A stretch of 64,000 nucleotides of DNA from Microbacterium barkeri. GTDB lineage: Bacteria > Actinomycetota > Actinomycetes > Actinomycetales > Microbacteriaceae. Of the stretch, positions 15,177 to 29,880 are shown piece after piece; the first letter of the stretch is position 1, and each line of letters starts with the position of its first letter. The notes below the pieces were generated by a model, which saw only the letters and a list, made by a program, of their open reading frames with translations, was not told the DNA's origin and ran no database searches. The translations under genes were made by a program, and so were the position numbers. The DNA lies in contig NZ_BSEJ01000007.1 in the NCBI RefSeq assembly GCF_027921765.1, forward strand, positions 62,001 to 126,000, read 5' to 3'.

Positions 15177-16586
15177 TCAGCCCTCCATGTCCTCGAGCTC
15201 TCGGCCCTTCGTCTCGCGCACCTTCCAGAGCACGAAGAAGAACGACAGCAGCGAGAAGAACGCGTAGAACCCGTACGCGAAGGTCAGGCTGATGTCGCTG
15301 AACACCGGGAAGGTCGTCGAGATGAAGAAGTTCGCGACCCACTGAGCCGCCGCGGCGACCGCGAGCGCGCTCGCGCGGATCCGGTTGGGGAACATCTCCC
15401 CGAGGAGCACCCACACGACGGGGCCCCAGGTCGCGCCGAAGCCGACGACGAACAGGTTCGCGGCGATGAGGGCGATGATCGACCACGGTGCCGCGAGCTC
15501 GGCGCTCGTCGTGCCGTCGGCCGCCGTGACGAGCTCGGCGAACGAGAACGCGAGGGCCATCGTCCCGAGCGAGAGGGTCATCAGCACCGAGCCGGACAGG
15601 AGAAGCGCGCGGCGGCCGACGCGGTCGACGAGGATGATCGCGACGATCGTGACCGCGATGTTCGTGATCGACGTGATGACCGACGTCGTGAGGGCGCTCG
15701 ACTCGTCGAAGCCGACCGATCGCCACAGCGTCGTCGAGTAGTAGAAGATGACGTTGATCCCGACGAACTGCTGGAAGACCGACAGGAGCAGCCCCACCCA
15801 CACGATGGGCTTGAGGCCGAGCACGGGCCCGGCGAGGTCGCGGAGCGATTCGCGCTTCTCGCTGTCGAGCGAGTCCCGGATCTGCTGGATCTTGAGGTTG
15901 ACGTCGGGCTCGCCCGTGAAGTCGAGCAGCACCTGCGACGCGCGGTCGTAGTCGCCCTTGCGGACGAGGAAGCGCGGCGACTCAGGCAGACGCAGCGACA
16001 TGACGCCGTACACGATGGCCGGGATCGCCTCGGCCATGAACATCCACCGCCACGCGTCGATGCCCCACCAGAGCACGGCGTTCGAGCCCCCCGCGATGCC
16101 GGCAAGCAGCGCGTTCGAGAGCAGAGCCGCGAAGATGCCGAGCACGATCGCGAGCTGCTGCAGCGAGCCGAGCCGTCCGCGGATCCGCGCGGGCGACACC
16201 TCCGCGATGTACGCGGGCGCGATGACCGAGGCCGCGCCGACGCCGAGACCGCCCACGACGCGCCACACGATGAGGTCGATCACGCCGAACGCGAGACCCG
16301 ACCCGATCGCGGAGACGAGGAAGAGGATGGCCGCGACGAGCATGACGGGGACGCGCCCCCAGCGGTTGGCGATCGATCCGGCGAACCACGCGCCGGCCAC
16401 GCAGCCGAGCAGCGCGGACGACACCGCGAAGCCCTTGAGCGCGGCCTCGAGCTCGAAGTCCGCCGCGAGCGCGTCGACGGCGCCGTTGATGACGGCGGTG
16501 TCGAATCCGAAGAGGAATCCTCCGAGCGCCGCGGCGATCGCGATGCCGATCACCCGGCCGCTGGTCCTCGTGTGCTGTCTCTCCAT
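15177..16586 (-). CDS. Sugar porter-family MFS transporter
   Basis: 469 aa, 12 hydrophobic segments. Sugar porter motifs are GGFLFGFDTAVINGA in helix 1, NRWGR, the PESPRFLVRKG signature after helix 6, QQFVGINVIFYYS in helix 7, and VDRVGRR. The porters of this family import hexoses or pentoses with protons; QQFVGIN is common in glucose/xylose/galactose types. Its start overlaps the stop of the upstream ABC exporter gene (TGATG) with GAGGA just before it, so it is the last gene of a coupled three-gene operon, an odd association for a sugar importer. Specificity is unknown. Confidence 0.9.
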   Translation of the reverse strand: MERQHTRTSGRVIGIAIAAALGGFLFGFDTAVINGAVDALAADFELEAALKGFAVSSALLGCVAGAWFAGSIANRWGRVPVMLVAAILFLVSAIGSGLAFGVIDLIVWRVVGGLGVGAASVIAPAYIAEVSPARIRGRLGSLQQLAIVLGIFAALLSNALLAGIAGGSNAVLWWGIDAWRWMFMAEAIPAIVYGVMSLRLPESPRFLVRKGDYDRASQVLLDFTGEPDVNLKIQQIRDSLDSEKRESLRDLAGPVLGLKPIVWVGLLLSVFQQFVGINVIFYYSTTLWRSVGFDESSALTTSVITSITNIAVTIVAIILVDRVGRRALLLSGSVLMTLSLGTMALAFSFAELVTAADGTTSAELAAPWSIIALIAANLFVVGFGATWGPVVWVLLGEMFPNRIRASALAVAAAAQWVANFFISTTFPVFSDISLTFAYGFYAFFSLLSFFFVLWKVRETKGRELEDMEG

Positions 16587-18277
16587 CAGAGTCCTCCTCG
16601 TTCTGCCTGCGGACGTTCGAGGCCTCGTGAGCCTCCCGTGCGTGCTCGCTCCGTGTCAAGGGCTCCCGCGTCGGAGGCCTCGAGGGCGAGGATCTCGGAG
16701 ATGCCGGCCACGGCGTCCGCACGGTGCGCGATGACGATCGTCGTGAGCTCGGGGCGCGCCGCGACGCTGCGGCGGATGGCCTCCTGGGTGATCGGGTCCT
16801 GATGGGATGTCGCCTCGTCGAGGATGAGGAGGCGCGGGCGCCGCGCGAGGGCGCGCGCGAGGCTCAGCCGCTGGCGCTGGCCGCCCGAGAGCGCGAGACC
16901 GTCCTCGCCGACGCGCGCGGCGAGACCGTCGGGGTGCGCGCGCACGTCGTCGGCGAGTGCCGCCTGCTCGAGCGCTCGCCACGCGTCATCCTCCGAGAGC
17001 CGCGGATGTCCGAGGCGCAGGTTCTCGAGGACCGTGCCGCTCACGAGCACGGCCCGCTGCTCGACGAGCGCGACCGCGGCACGCAGCTCGGAGAGCGCGA
17101 TGTCGCGGAGATCCACGCCGCCCAGCAGGATGCGCCCCGACCGGGGATCCCGTGCCCGGACGAGGAGCGACGCGAGCGTCGACTTGCCGCTTCCGCTCGG
17201 CCCCACGACGGCGAGGCTCCCGCCCGGCGGCACCGCGAACGACAGTGCATCGAGGACCGGAAGAGCGGCCTCCGAATACGCCGCGGTCACGTTCTCGCCC
17301 CGGACGTCGAGCGGGCCGTCCGGCAGCCTCACGGGTCGCTCGGGGTCGGCGACGCGCGGGCTGCGATCGAGCACGTCGAGGTAGCGCCGGGCCGCCGCGA
17401 GCGCGAGCGGGAGGCTGCGCGCGAACGCCTCGACCGCGGTGACGGCGGGCGCTGCGCCCACGACCGCGGCCGCGAGCACGACGTGCGCCGCCGGGTCGCC
17501 GCCCGCGAGCGCGGGCAGGGCGATGACGGCCGCGAACGGCCAGGCGGCGCCGATCGCCGTCCGTGCGCCGAGCGCGCGCCCCTCCGCTCGCAGGTGCGCC
17601 CCGACTCGCGCCCCGAGCGCATCGAGTGCGGCGAGGCGCCGCTCCTCGGCGCCGAGGGTCCGGATCTCGACCGCGGCGGCCGCGTCCTCCGCGACGTGCT
17701 GGGCGATCGCGGCGCGTTCGACGAGGAGCCCGCGCGCTGCGGAGGCTCCGCGCGCGCGGCCCACGAGCGGCGCGAGCACTCCCCCGATGATGAAGGCCGC
17801 GAGGACGACAGCTCCCTCGGCCGGTCCGACCGCGAAGCCCGCCGCGACCAGACCGCCGGGCACGATGACCGCCGCGAGCGCCGGAACGAGGGTGTGCGCG
17901 AAGAAGACCTCGACGCGGTCGATGTCGCGTGCGGCGATCGAGGTGAGCTCGCCTGACCCCTCCGCGATCTCGGCGGGCGCGAGCGGGACGACCGCGTCGT
18001 AGAACCGCAGCCGCATGTCGGCGATGAGATCGAACGCGGCACGATGGCCGAGGAACTGCTCGAGATACCGCAGCCCGCCCTTCGCGACGGCGAGGGCCAC
18101 GAGCAGGACGACCAGGGGCAGGATGTCGACGGAGGCGCCTGCGGCGACGGACACGATGGCCCCTGCCGGCACGGCGAGCAGCGCGACGCCCGCGGCGAGC
18201 CCCGCGAGCCGCGCGAGCAGGGACGCGAGCAGCCAGGGCCAGGCCGGTGCGGCGATGCGAGCGAGCCGTGCGATCAC
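16586..18277 (-). CDS. CydC-like ABC exporter half-transporter
   Basis: 563 aa: N-terminal membrane domain (about 1-300) fused to an ATPase domain with Walker A VGPSGSGKSTL, signature LSGGQRQRL and Walker B LLILDEATSHQD. The membrane part has the CydC-style stretch GGLRYLEQFLGHRAAFDLIADMR broken around residue 80. Start ATG overlaps the upstream partner's stop (ATGA), implying a heterodimer. CydDC exporters move glutathione, cysteine or haem-related cargo and support cytochrome bd assembly, but no cydAB is in the window, so the role stays open. It is followed directly by the sugar porter. Confidence 0.85.
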   Translation of the reverse strand: MIARLARIAAPAWPWLLASLLARLAGLAAGVALLAVPAGAIVSVAAGASVDILPLVVLLVALAVAKGGLRYLEQFLGHRAAFDLIADMRLRFYDAVVPLAPAEIAEGSGELTSIAARDIDRVEVFFAHTLVPALAAVIVPGGLVAAGFAVGPAEGAVVLAAFIIGGVLAPLVGRARGASAARGLLVERAAIAQHVAEDAAAAVEIRTLGAEERRLAALDALGARVGAHLRAEGRALGARTAIGAAWPFAAVIALPALAGGDPAAHVVLAAAVVGAAPAVTAVEAFARSLPLALAAARRYLDVLDRSPRVADPERPVRLPDGPLDVRGENVTAAYSEAALPVLDALSFAVPPGGSLAVVGPSGSGKSTLASLLVRARDPRSGRILLGGVDLRDIALSELRAAVALVEQRAVLVSGTVLENLRLGHPRLSEDDAWRALEQAALADDVRAHPDGLAARVGEDGLALSGGQRQRLSLARALARRPRLLILDEATSHQDPITQEAIRRSVAARPELTTIVIAHRADAVAGISEILALEASDAGALDTERARTGGSRGLERPQAERGGL

Positions 18278-19959
18278 GATGCCTCCTCCGCCGAGGTGGC
18301 GGCCGCGAGGTAGCCGCTCGACAGCGCGAGCTCGGAAGGAGCGCCCGCGGCGGTGACTCTTCCGCCCTCGATCACCACGACGCGATCGGCGGCGTGCGCC
18401 TCGGGCAGACGGTGTGTGACGAGGAGGACGGCGCGTGTGCGCGCGAGGTCTCGGAGCGTCGCGAGGACCCGGTCGGCCGTGTCGCGGTCGAGGCTCGCCG
18501 TCGGCTCGTCGGCGACGAGCGCACCCCGGCCGCCGAGCAGGGCACGCGCGATCGCGATGCGCTGCGCCTGACCGCCCGAGACGCCTCGCGCGCCCTCGCC
18601 GACCCTCGTCTCGAGTCCGGCCGGCAGCTCGGCCTCCGGTGTCGCGAGACCTGCGGCGCGGAGCGCCGCGACCAGGTCGTCGTCGGACGCGCCGGGCGCG
18701 GCCAGAAGGAGGTTGTCGCGCACCGTGCCGGTCAGCAGCACGCTGCGCTGCGGGACGTAGGCGACCGCCGCGCGGAGGGCCTCGGGGGACGCCTCGCGCC
18801 CGTCGATGCGCAGACCCGTCGCGGGCAGGAGCCCGGCGACCGCGAGCGCCAGCGACGACTTGCCGGATCCCGAGGGTCCGACGATCGCGGTGAGCCCGGG
18901 GGCGAGCTCGAGATCGACCTCGTCGACGACACGGACGCCGCCTCGATCGACGCGGATGCCGTCTCCGCGGATGCGGCCGCCCGGCGCGACGGCCGGCGCT
19001 GCGGATGCGGGCGACGGAGCGGACGCGATGGCGGCGCGCACGCGCTCCGCGGCGGCGCGCCCGGCGAGCCCGACGTAGAACGAGCGGCCGAGGCGGTCGA
19101 CCGGCTCGCGCAGAGGCACGGTCAGGAGGAGCAGGGCGAATGCGGCCCCCGGCGAGACGGAGCCGTCCGCGACGCCGGACACCGCGAGCGCGCCGACGAG
19201 CGACAGCATCACGACCCCGAAGATCGCATCGGTGACGAGCAGCACGACCTGATTGCGCCGGAGAAGGCGCATGGCCTCCACGCGCATCCTCTCGGCCTGG
19301 GCGGCGAGCTGCGCGCGGCGCTGCCCCTCGGCACCCAGCAGGCGGATCGTGCCGAGAGCGCGCAGCGTCTCGAGGAAGGACGCGGCCAGACGCGCGGAGA
19401 TCATCCGGAAGCGGCCGGACCCCGCGCGGAAGCGCGACAGGAACCAGGCGATCACGGGCGGGATCGCCGCCGCGCAGACCGCGATCGGCAGCGCGATGCC
19501 GGTCGAGACGAGCACCGCGATCGCCACGATCACGACCACGGGCACGGTGAACGCGGCGATGAGCGGCCCGAGGAACACGCTGCGGTAGTGCGCGGCCCGC
19601 TCGACGTCGTCGGTCGCGCGCGCGACGCGGTCGCCCGACGGCGTGCCGTCATCGAGCGGCGCCGTCAGCTGCGCCGCGACGACGGCGCGACGCCAGGCGC
19701 GCTCCTCACCGGCCTGCGCGAGCGGAGGAAGGAGCGCCTCGGCTCCTGCGAGAAGCGCCGCAGCCGCCGTGGCGGCGAGCGCGATGCCGAGTGCGGGGGC
19801 GGCGCTCGCGCCCTGGAGGAGCGCGTCGACGCCGGCGCCCGCGGCGAGCGCAGCCCCCGTGAGGGCGCCCGCCCTCAGGACCCCGAGCGCGACCACTGCC
19901 CAGCCGGCGGGCGGGACGTCCGCGAGCACGCCGAGCGGGCGCCGAGGGGTGGTGCGCAT
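18274..19959 (-). CDS. CydD-like ABC exporter half-transporter
   Basis: 561 aa. Six-helix membrane domain (about 15-300) with CydD-like LAASFLETLRALGTIRLLGAE, then an ATPase domain: Walker A VGPSGSGKSSL, signature VSGGQAQRIA, Walker B LVADEPTASLD. Asp takes the usual position before the catalytic Glu of DEP, so this site looks competent. First gene of a three-gene operon with the CydC-like protein and a sugar porter. A -10 (TAGGAT, 20001-19996) lies between the upstream terminator and ATG 19959. Partner and cargo are inferred only from family. Confidence 0.85.
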   Translation of the reverse strand: MRTTPRRPLGVLADVPPAGWAVVALGVLRAGALTGAALAAGAGVDALLQGASAAPALGIALAATAAAALLAGAEALLPPLAQAGEERAWRRAVVAAQLTAPLDDGTPSGDRVARATDDVERAAHYRSVFLGPLIAAFTVPVVVIVAIAVLVSTGIALPIAVCAAAIPPVIAWFLSRFRAGSGRFRMISARLAASFLETLRALGTIRLLGAEGQRRAQLAAQAERMRVEAMRLLRRNQVVLLVTDAIFGVVMLSLVGALAVSGVADGSVSPGAAFALLLLTVPLREPVDRLGRSFYVGLAGRAAAERVRAAIASAPSPASAAPAVAPGGRIRGDGIRVDRGGVRVVDEVDLELAPGLTAIVGPSGSGKSSLALAVAGLLPATGLRIDGREASPEALRAAVAYVPQRSVLLTGTVRDNLLLAAPGASDDDLVAALRAAGLATPEAELPAGLETRVGEGARGVSGGQAQRIAIARALLGGRGALVADEPTASLDRDTADRVLATLRDLARTRAVLLVTHRLPEAHAADRVVVIEGGRVTAAGAPSELALSSGYLAAATSAEEAS

Positions 19960-19995
19960 GGGAGATGAGGCCTTCGGGGTCGAGGGACTCGATCC

Positions 19996-20001
19996 ATCCT
20001 A
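19996..20001 (-). promoter_or_regulatory. -10 element of the ABC exporter operon
   Basis: TAGGAT on the minus strand, between the amylopullulanase terminator and the CydD-like start at 19959. Confidence 0.5.
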
Positions 20002-20006
20002 GGAAA

Positions 20007-20047
20007 CGCGGGAGAGGAGGGGCGCATCGCGCCCCTCCTCTCCCGCG
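20007..20047 (-). terminator. Terminator of the amylopullulanase gene
   Basis: Perfect 19-bp stem (CGCGGGAGAGGAGGGGCGC and complement) with a 3-base loop, 11 bases after the stop codon. No T-tract. Confidence 0.85.
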
Positions 20048-20057
20048 TGGTCCGAGC

Positions 20058-25751
<5,694 letters not shown>

Positions 25752-25795
25752 GTCTTCTCCGGGGTGCTCGGGTGATGACGCCAGGCGTCCCGCCG

Positions 25796-25825
25796 AAGGT
25801 AGCAACCTCGGCGGTGATTCTGCAA
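25796..25825 (-). promoter_or_regulatory. Promoter of the amylopullulanase gene
   Basis: Minus-strand -35 TTGCAG (25825-25820), 18-bp spacer, -10 TACCTT (25801-25796). The -35 is the right half of operator 1, the expected arrangement for repression. Confidence 0.55.
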
Positions 25826-25835
25826 GCGCTTGCAG
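25820..25835. promoter_or_regulatory. LacI-family operator 1
   Basis: CTGCAAGCGCTTGCAG, a perfect 16-bp palindrome with the central CG typical of LacI/CcpA-type sites. It overlaps the -35 of the amylopullulanase promoter. The regulator gene is not in the window. Confidence 0.8.
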
Positions 25836-25876
25836 CGAGAAACATGAAGAGTCACCGCCGACTCGGCCCCTTCCGC

Positions 25877-25888
25877 GCAAGCGCTTGC
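25877..25888. promoter_or_regulatory. LacI-family operator 2
   Basis: GCAAGCGCTTGC, a perfect 12-bp palindrome with the same core as operator 1. The centres are 55 bp apart, about five helical turns, so looping between the two sites is possible. It lies 44 bp before the TetR gene. Confidence 0.75.
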
Positions 25889-25931
25889 AGTGCGGGATGT
25901 GCGGGATGCCGCGATCGGGCACACTGGAGGG

Positions 25932-26507
25932 ATGGCGGAGGACCCCCGAGCGCTGCGCAGCCGCAGGCGGCTGCAGGAGGCGCTGCACGACCTGCTCACG
26001 CGCGAGGCGCTGACCGACATCGGCGTCGCCGAGCTGTGTCGTGCGGCCGGTGTGCACCGGACGACGTTCTACGGGCACTACACGAACGTGGGCGACGTCG
26101 CGTCCGACATGCACGCGCGCTGGCTCGACGCCGCCGCCGAGATCTCCGTGCAGCCGGGAGACTCGCTCGACGACCTCGCCGCGCGGTACGAGGAGGCGAC
26201 CGCGGCCGTCCTGCGCGGCATCACCGAGGAGCGCCCCGCCCTGCGCGCGCTCCTCGCCTCGGAGTTCTCCCTCGACTTCCGCCGACGGCTGCAGGCCCTC
26301 TTCGACGAGCGCTGCGCCACGGCGCTGTCGCGGTTCCGCGAACGCGGCTTCGATGTGGTCTTCGACGACGCGGTCGCTGCCGCGTATGTCGCAGGCGGGT
26401 TCGTGGGCGCCGCCCTGCGCTGGGCGACGAGCGACGACGCCGACGAGGAGTCGTACACGCGCGCGATCTTCCAGCACCTTCCCGCATGGTGGCCCCGCCC
26501 GGCCTGA
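25932..26507 (+). CDS. TetR-family regulator
   Basis: 191 aa. The N-terminal helix-turn-helix covers about 8-55 (RSRRRLQEALHDLLTREALTDIGVAELCRAAGVHRTTFYGHYTNV). The C-terminal ligand domain is helical and unlike any family I can name. ATG 25932 directly follows GGAGGG with no spacing, so either translation is inefficient or a GTG upstream (25890 or 25899) is used; the HTH position favours 25932. Divergent from the amylopullulanase gene across the two LacI-type operators. Nothing shows that it controls that gene. Confidence 0.8.
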   Translation: MAEDPRALRSRRRLQEALHDLLTREALTDIGVAELCRAAGVHRTTFYGHYTNVGDVASDMHARWLDAAAEISVQPGDSLDDLAARYEEATAAVLRGITEERPALRALLASEFSLDFRRRLQALFDERCATALSRFRERGFDVVFDDAVAAAYVAGGFVGAALRWATSDDADEESYTRAIFQHLPAWWPRPA

Positions 26508-26525
26508 CGCGGCACGGCACCGCGC

Positions 26526-26531
26526 TAACCT
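26526..26531 (+). promoter_or_regulatory. -10 element, leaderless promoter of the LOG gene
   Basis: TAACCT, 7 bases, then ATG 26539. Confidence 0.6.
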
Positions 26532-26538
26532 CGGACGG

Positions 26539-27642
26539 ATGAGGCACAGGCGCGGGCGGATCGTCGTGGTGGAGTCCCTGGCCGAGTTCGACGCCCGGCT
26601 CGCGCAGGGCGCGCGGAGCCTGCGCGGATGGCGCCTGCTCGGCCTCGACCTCCGCGAGCGGTCCGGGCAGCTCGCGGACTGCGACACGTCGCGCGCGACC
26701 TTCGCGGGATGCGCGCTCGCCCCGGGGGACGCCGAGCTCCACGCCGGTCGGGGCGCGCTCGTGCTCCCCGACGTCGCCTTCGCCCCCGTCGACCCTCATC
26801 GCGACGCGCTCTACACGGCCGACGAGCTCTACGACGCGCCGGCGTGGGGCGCATCCCTCGACGGACGCGCGTACGCCTGGTCGCAGGAAGCGCGCGACCC
26901 TGACGCCGTCCTCGCCCGCGTGCTGCATGACGCGGGGGTCGACGCGGCGCTCGAGCGCTGGGTCGCGGGGCGGCACCTCGTCGGCGTGATGGGCGGCCAC
27001 GCCCTCCGGCGCGGCGAGCCCGACTACCGCGAAGCCGCGCGGCTGGGGCGCTTCCTCGCGGCGCAGCGCCCCGACGGCCGCCTCGTCGTCGCGACCGGAG
27101 GGGGTCCCGGCGCGATGGAGGCCGCGAATCTGGGCGCGCGCTTCGCCGATCTCCCCGAGGACGCTCTCGATGCGGCGCTCGCGACCCTCGCCGTGCATCC
27201 GTCCTTCCATCCGTCGGTCGACAGATGGGCCTCATCGGCGCGCGCCGTCCTCGCCGACCTCGCGTCGCCTGTCGACACGCTCGGCGTGCCCACCTGGCAC
27301 TACGGGCACGAGCCGCCGAACCTCTTCGCGACGGCCATCGCGAAGTACTTCCGGAACGCGCTGCGAGAGTCGATCCTCCTGCAGCTCTGCGACCGCGGCA
27401 TCGTCTTCCTGCCCGGCGCCGGCGGAACCGTGCAGGAGATCTTCCAGGACGCGTGCGAGAACTACTACGCGACGCCGGAGGCCGTGGGCGAGATGGTGCT
27501 CGTCGGCCGGCGGCACTGGACGGAGACGTACCCCGCCTGGCCGCTCCTGCGCGCTCTCGCGGAGGGGCGGTCCATGGCGGGGCACGTGCACCTCGTGGAC
27601 GACGTCGACGAGGCGGCTGCGCTCATCGCGGCGCGCGGCTGA
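26539..27642 (+). CDS. LOG-family Rossmann protein, long form
   Basis: 367 aa, much longer than the ~190-aa cytokinin-riboside monophosphate hydrolases (LOG). The N-terminal ~150 residues are unrecognised. The Rossmann core follows with GVMGGHALRRGEPDYREAARLGRFLA, GGGPGAMEAANLGA and the LOG-like PGAGGTVQEIFQDA (consensus PGGxGTxxE, with Ala for the second Gly). The conserved Arg/Lys and Glu positions for nucleotide monophosphate binding appear present. A nucleotide-phosphoribohydrolase activity is plausible but unproven. ATG 26539 fits a leaderless promoter; the open frame upstream to 26041 overlaps the TetR gene and is rejected. Confidence 0.8.
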   Translation: MRHRRGRIVVVESLAEFDARLAQGARSLRGWRLLGLDLRERSGQLADCDTSRATFAGCALAPGDAELHAGRGALVLPDVAFAPVDPHRDALYTADELYDAPAWGASLDGRAYAWSQEARDPDAVLARVLHDAGVDAALERWVAGRHLVGVMGGHALRRGEPDYREAARLGRFLAAQRPDGRLVVATGGGPGAMEAANLGARFADLPEDALDAALATLAVHPSFHPSVDRWASSARAVLADLASPVDTLGVPTWHYGHEPPNLFATAIAKYFRNALRESILLQLCDRGIVFLPGAGGTVQEIFQDACENYYATPEAVGEMVLVGRRHWTETYPAWPLLRALAEGRSMAGHVHLVDDVDEAAALIAARG

Positions 27643-27645
27643 CGG

Positions 27646-29049
27646 CTACTCGGTCCGCTCGGGGTCCCGCAGCACGCGGGTGAGCACGGGGCGGGTCGCG
27701 CGCAGGGCGAGCCACACGAGCAGGATGCCGAGCGCGAAGCACGCGACCATGACGAGGATCGAGATGGGCGCGAGGATGAGCGACATGCCGAGGAGCGGGA
27801 AGACGAGCGCGCCCCCGGCGAGCGCCGAGACGATGACTGTGAAGAGCAGCGGCCCCATCGTCGCGCGCGTGCGGGCGGCCTCCATCGTCGCCCGCGGCAT
27901 GCCGATGCGATCGAGCGCGACGTAGAGCCCGCGCCGGTCGAGGATGGCCGCCGCCTGATTGACGCCCACCGAGCACGCGACCATGAGGAACGAGACGACG
28001 AGCGTGATGAGGATGCCCGTGCGCACGTCGACCATGAGGTAGGCCTCCGCTCCCTCGCCGGCCGGGGTCGCCTCGGCGAAGGCCATGCCCGAGCCGCCGA
28101 CCACCGCGACGAACGTCGTCATGGCCATCCCGCCGACCTGCCGCCATGCGGCCTTGGGGGATTCGAGGACGGCGCGCGCCGCGATGAGCCGCTCGGGGGT
28201 CGTCGCGCGCTTCACGCGGAGCCGCGCGTGCACGCCGATCGCCCACGGCCCGATGAGCCCGAGCACCCCCACGCCCGCGGCGAAGCAGCCGCCGACCGCG
28301 ATGACGACGGCGGCGTATCCCGGCAGCGCTCCCAGGGCGCTGAGCACCGCATACGCACCCGCGACGACCGCGACGGCGATGACCGCCCGCAGCCAGTGCA
28401 GCCGCGGCGCCTCCTGCCTCGTCCGCACACCCAGCGGCGAGATGTTGACGCGGCGCAGCCCGAGCCCCGCGCTGAGGGCGGCGACCGCGCCGACCGCGGC
28501 GACGACCCCGAGAAGCGGCCCGGGTCCGACCCAGAGCGATGCCGCGCCGATCGGCCGTCCGAGGAACGGGATGAGGCCGACGAACGGCATGAGCCCGAGG
28601 TAGAGCACGATGCCGACGAGCGCCCCGGCCACGGCGACCGCCGTCGACTCGAGCACGGTCATGATCGTGACGAGGCGGGGCGTCGCCCCGAGGAGGCGGA
28701 GCGTCGCGAGCCGGTCGTCGCGACGGCGCGCCGAGAGCCGGGCCGCAGCGCCGCCGAGAGCCATGAGCGGCACCGCGAGGATCGCGAGCGCCACGACGCT
28801 CAGCACCTGGTAGAGCGGGACGATGCCGGCGTCGTCGACCGGCCAGGCCCAGAACATGAGCACGCCCCCGAGCACGGTGAGGAGGAGAGCGGTCGTCACG
28901 GCGAACGCGACGGCGGGCAGCGCGAGCGCAGCCGCGCTCTGCGCGCTCGGTCGCGAGAGGTGCCAGGTCAGGCGCAGCACCGGGGCGCGGCCGCTCCCCT
29001 GCCCGAGCGGCGCGGGAGGCGCCGTGCGCTCGGCCGCCAGCGCGGTCAT
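27646..29049 (-). CDS. FtsX-like ABC transporter permease
   Basis: 467 aa, about eight hydrophobic segments in two FtsX-type halves, with SARRRDDRLATLRLLGATPRL marking the intracellular coupling region of the first half and ILDRRGLYVALDRIGMPRATM that of the second. The layout (permease with duplicated core, no large outside domain) fits bacitracin/peptide-sensing or lipoprotein-type exporters. ATG 29049 overlaps the ATPase stop (ATGA). No two-component system is adjacent, so the substrate is unknown. The 3' end is 3 bases from the convergent LOG gene. Confidence 0.85.
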   Translation of the reverse strand: MTALAAERTAPPAPLGQGSGRAPVLRLTWHLSRPSAQSAAALALPAVAFAVTTALLLTVLGGVLMFWAWPVDDAGIVPLYQVLSVVALAILAVPLMALGGAAARLSARRRDDRLATLRLLGATPRLVTIMTVLESTAVAVAGALVGIVLYLGLMPFVGLIPFLGRPIGAASLWVGPGPLLGVVAAVGAVAALSAGLGLRRVNISPLGVRTRQEAPRLHWLRAVIAVAVVAGAYAVLSALGALPGYAAVVIAVGGCFAAGVGVLGLIGPWAIGVHARLRVKRATTPERLIAARAVLESPKAAWRQVGGMAMTTFVAVVGGSGMAFAEATPAGEGAEAYLMVDVRTGILITLVVSFLMVACSVGVNQAAAILDRRGLYVALDRIGMPRATMEAARTRATMGPLLFTVIVSALAGGALVFPLLGMSLILAPISILVMVACFALGILLVWLALRATRPVLTRVLRDPERTE

Positions 29050-29792
29050 CGCGCCACCGCCGTCGTCCGCTCGCCCTGGACGATCCGTCCGTCGCTCAGG
29101 CGGATGGTCCGCGTGCAGCGCGCCGCGACCTGCGGATCGTGCGTGACCACGACGAGCGCGTGCCCCTGACGCAGGGTCGCGTCGAGCAGGGCGGTCATCA
29201 CGTCGGCCGACGTGGCCGAGTCGAGCGCGCCGGTCGGCTCGTCGGCGAACACGACGCGCGCTCCGGTCGCCTGGGCGCGCGCGATCGCGACGCGCTGCGC
29301 CTGGCCGCCGGAGAGCTGGCCGATGCGACGGTCCTCCATACCGGCGAGGCCCAGCGCCGCGAGCCACTGCCCGGCGTGCGCCTGTGCCGCCTCCCGCGGA
29401 TGGCCGGCGAGCATGAGCGGGAGCGCGACGTTCTCGACGGCCGTGAGCTCAGGCAGGAGGAGGCCCTGCTGGAACACGAAGCCGAGCTCCTCGCGACGCA
29501 GCTTCGAGCGCTCGGACTCGCGCAGGTCGTTCACGAGCCTGGCGCCCGTGCGCGTCTGGAGGGTCACCGTCCCGGCATCGGGGGTGATGATGCCCGCGAG
29601 CACGTGCAGCAGGGTGGTCTTGCCCGACCCCGAGGCGCCCATGATCGCGACGGCCTCGCCCGGGCGCACGTCGATGTCGACGCCCGCGAGCGCGTAGGTC
29701 GGCCCGTAGGCCTTCGTCAGGCCGCGTCCGCTGAGCAGCGGGGCGGACGGGGCATGGGCGGAGGCATCGGGTCGAGGGTCTGGAGTGTGCAT
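29046..29792 (-). CDS. LolD/MacB-type ABC transporter ATPase
   Basis: 248 aa. Complete ATPase motifs: Walker A GASGSGKTTL, Q-loop VFQQGLL, signature LSGGQAQRVA, Walker B VVFADEPTGALD, H-loop VTHD. It energises the FtsX-like permease encoded immediately downstream with an ATGA overlap. Cytoplasmic face of the membrane. ATG 29792 has GGAGG only one base upstream, which is close for a ribosome binding site; the first 20 residues are Pro/Ala-rich and dispensable-looking, so the true start could differ. Confidence 0.88.
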   Translation of the reverse strand: MHTPDPRPDASAHAPSAPLLSGRGLTKAYGPTYALAGVDIDVRPGEAVAIMGASGSGKTTLLHVLAGIITPDAGTVTLQTRTGARLVNDLRESERSKLRREELGFVFQQGLLLPELTAVENVALPLMLAGHPREAAQAHAGQWLAALGLAGMEDRRIGQLSGGQAQRVAIARAQATGARVVFADEPTGALDSATSADVMTALLDATLRQGHALVVVTHDPQVAARCTRTIRLSDGRIVQGERTTAVAR

Positions 29793-29880
29793 GCCTCCAT
29801 GACATCGGACGGCCTCCCGCGGCGTCGTCCGCCGGGCGGCCCCATCCGGTCATCCTCGCGATGTATCCCGTCTCGGTCGC

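Noticed and set aside
16586..19959. Firm cydDC assignment
   Set aside because: Cytochrome bd genes are absent and half-transporters are hard to tell apart by eye, so only CydDC-like is stated.
25890..25931. Longer TetR start at GTG 25890
   Set aside because: It begins at the edge of operator 2 and adds residues that do not belong to the helix-turn-helix. ATG 25932 was preferred though its ribosome binding site spacing is poor.
25752..26687. 936-base 5' extension of the amylopullulanase frame
   Set aside because: It overlaps the TetR gene and both LacI operators and has no signal peptide. GTG 25751 gives an ideal signal peptide and ribosome binding site.
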